A DNA stretch of 5,181 bases. Origin: Peptococcaceae bacterium UBA5767 (lineage in GTDB: Bacteria > Bacillota > TC1 > UBA5767). The position numbers and the translations under genes are program-made. Shown piece by piece: positions 4,956-5,181 of this stretch (its first letter is position 1; each line of letters opens with the position of its first letter). The DNA lies in NCBI GenBank assembly GCA_002418765.1, contig DIET01000031.1, positions 1 through 5,181 on the forward strand, in the 5' to 3' direction. The notes below the pieces were generated by a model. The model saw only the letters and a program-made list of their open reading frames with translations, was not told the DNA's origin and did no database searches.

Positions 4956-5181
4956 GTGGTTGATGTGGAACGAATTTTAGCAATGAGTAAAACCTATGAG
5001 CAAGAAACGGTGGAGACACTGTCGAAGATGGTGCAGATTCCGTCGTTTAGTGGACGTGAAGAGCAGGTATGTCTTTTGATCAAGAAGATGTGCGAGGATG
5101 CCGGATTCGATGAGGTCTATATTGACGGGCTCGGCAGTGTGGTGGCCCGGTTGGGAAATGGTCCCAGGATTTTGGCTTTTG
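4956..5181 (+). CDS. ygeY: YgeY-like M20-family metallohydrolase (5' part, runs off the window)
   Basis: The first 75 codons are present. The sequence MVQIPSFSGREEQVCLLIKK and then AGFDEV.IDGLGSVVARLGNGPRILAF is the standard N-terminal part of M20 peptidase/deacylase-type enzymes: the IPS(F/E)SG..E motif, then a strand entering the metal-binding core. The phrasing resembles E. coli YgeY (AIPS..., GFD.V.ID..GNV...G.GPR). The window stops just before the expected H-x-D metal ligand, so no catalytic residue can be checked. YgeY-type hydrolases accompany SsnA in selenium/molybdenum-hydroxylase and uric-acid-degradation clusters, where they are thought to hydrolyse a C-N bond in a late intermediate. 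The gene is separated from the PreA-like gene by 63 bases containing operator copy 4, so it probably has its own regulated promoter and may begin a second operon continuing rightwards. GTG start chosen by GTGAGGA upstream. The M20 family is secure; the YgeY subfamily is likely from sequence flavour and context. Confidence 0.8.
   Translation, partial: MVDVERILAMSKTYEQETVETLSKMVQIPSFSGREEQVCLLIKKMCEDAGFDEVYIDGLGSVVARLGNGPRILAF

Noticed and set aside
1..5181. CRISPR array, tRNA or rRNA gene
   Set aside because: No regularly spaced direct repeats and no cloverleaf or rRNA-like conserved stretches were seen; the only repeated short sequence is the operator.

Overview
The window looks like chromosome of an anaerobic, Gram-positive Clostridia-type bacterium. 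The basis is strong purine-rich Shine-Dalgarno sequences (AGGAGGA, GGAGG, AGGAG), sigma-A-type promoters, and gene families typical of selenium/molybdenum-linked purine catabolism in anaerobes. The species cannot be named from the sequence alone.

Layout. Positions 1-113 hold the last codons of an IS630-like transposase, followed by about 180 bases of unrecognised DNA with a perfect 12-bp inverted repeat. A textbook promoter (TTGACA, 17-bp spacer, TATAAT) follows at 294-322, with a palindromic operator directly after its -10 box. What it drives is a wreck: 354-1150 holds pieces of a molybdenum hydroxylase large subunit (xanthine dehydrogenase XdhA type) in the correct order, with frameshifts, in-frame stops and large deletions; only the last ~137 codons read cleanly. 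Next is an intact TetR-family regulator (1216-1827) with its own operator-overlapped promoter. After a roughly 200-base intergenic region with a third operator copy comes a tight three-gene operon: a cytidine/guanine-deaminase-fold protein (2031-2507), an SsnA-like amidohydrolase (2512-3801) and a PreA/dihydroorotate-dehydrogenase-like flavoprotein with two C-terminal [4Fe-4S] motifs (3804-4892). A fourth operator copy (4898-4916) precedes the start of a YgeY-like M20 metallohydrolase (4956 to the window end, partial).

How it fits together. SsnA, YgeY and XdhA-type hydroxylases co-occur in the clusters that in E. coli and gut anaerobes are linked to selenium-dependent molybdenum hydroxylases and anaerobic purine/uric-acid breakdown. 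Here they come with a deaminase and a PreA-like reductase, and all transcription units share an operator of the form TTGAC-n-AATCA-r-TCAA. The simplest inference is one regulon for anaerobic catabolism of a purine-like or other N-heterocyclic compound, controlled by the TetR-family protein, in which the local hydroxylase gene has been lost while its promoter and operator survive. Two members have unusual active sites: the deaminase has His-Asp-Thr where His-Ala-Glu is expected, and the PreA-like protein lacks the usual Ser-Cys-Pro segment. The true substrates may therefore differ from those of the named families.
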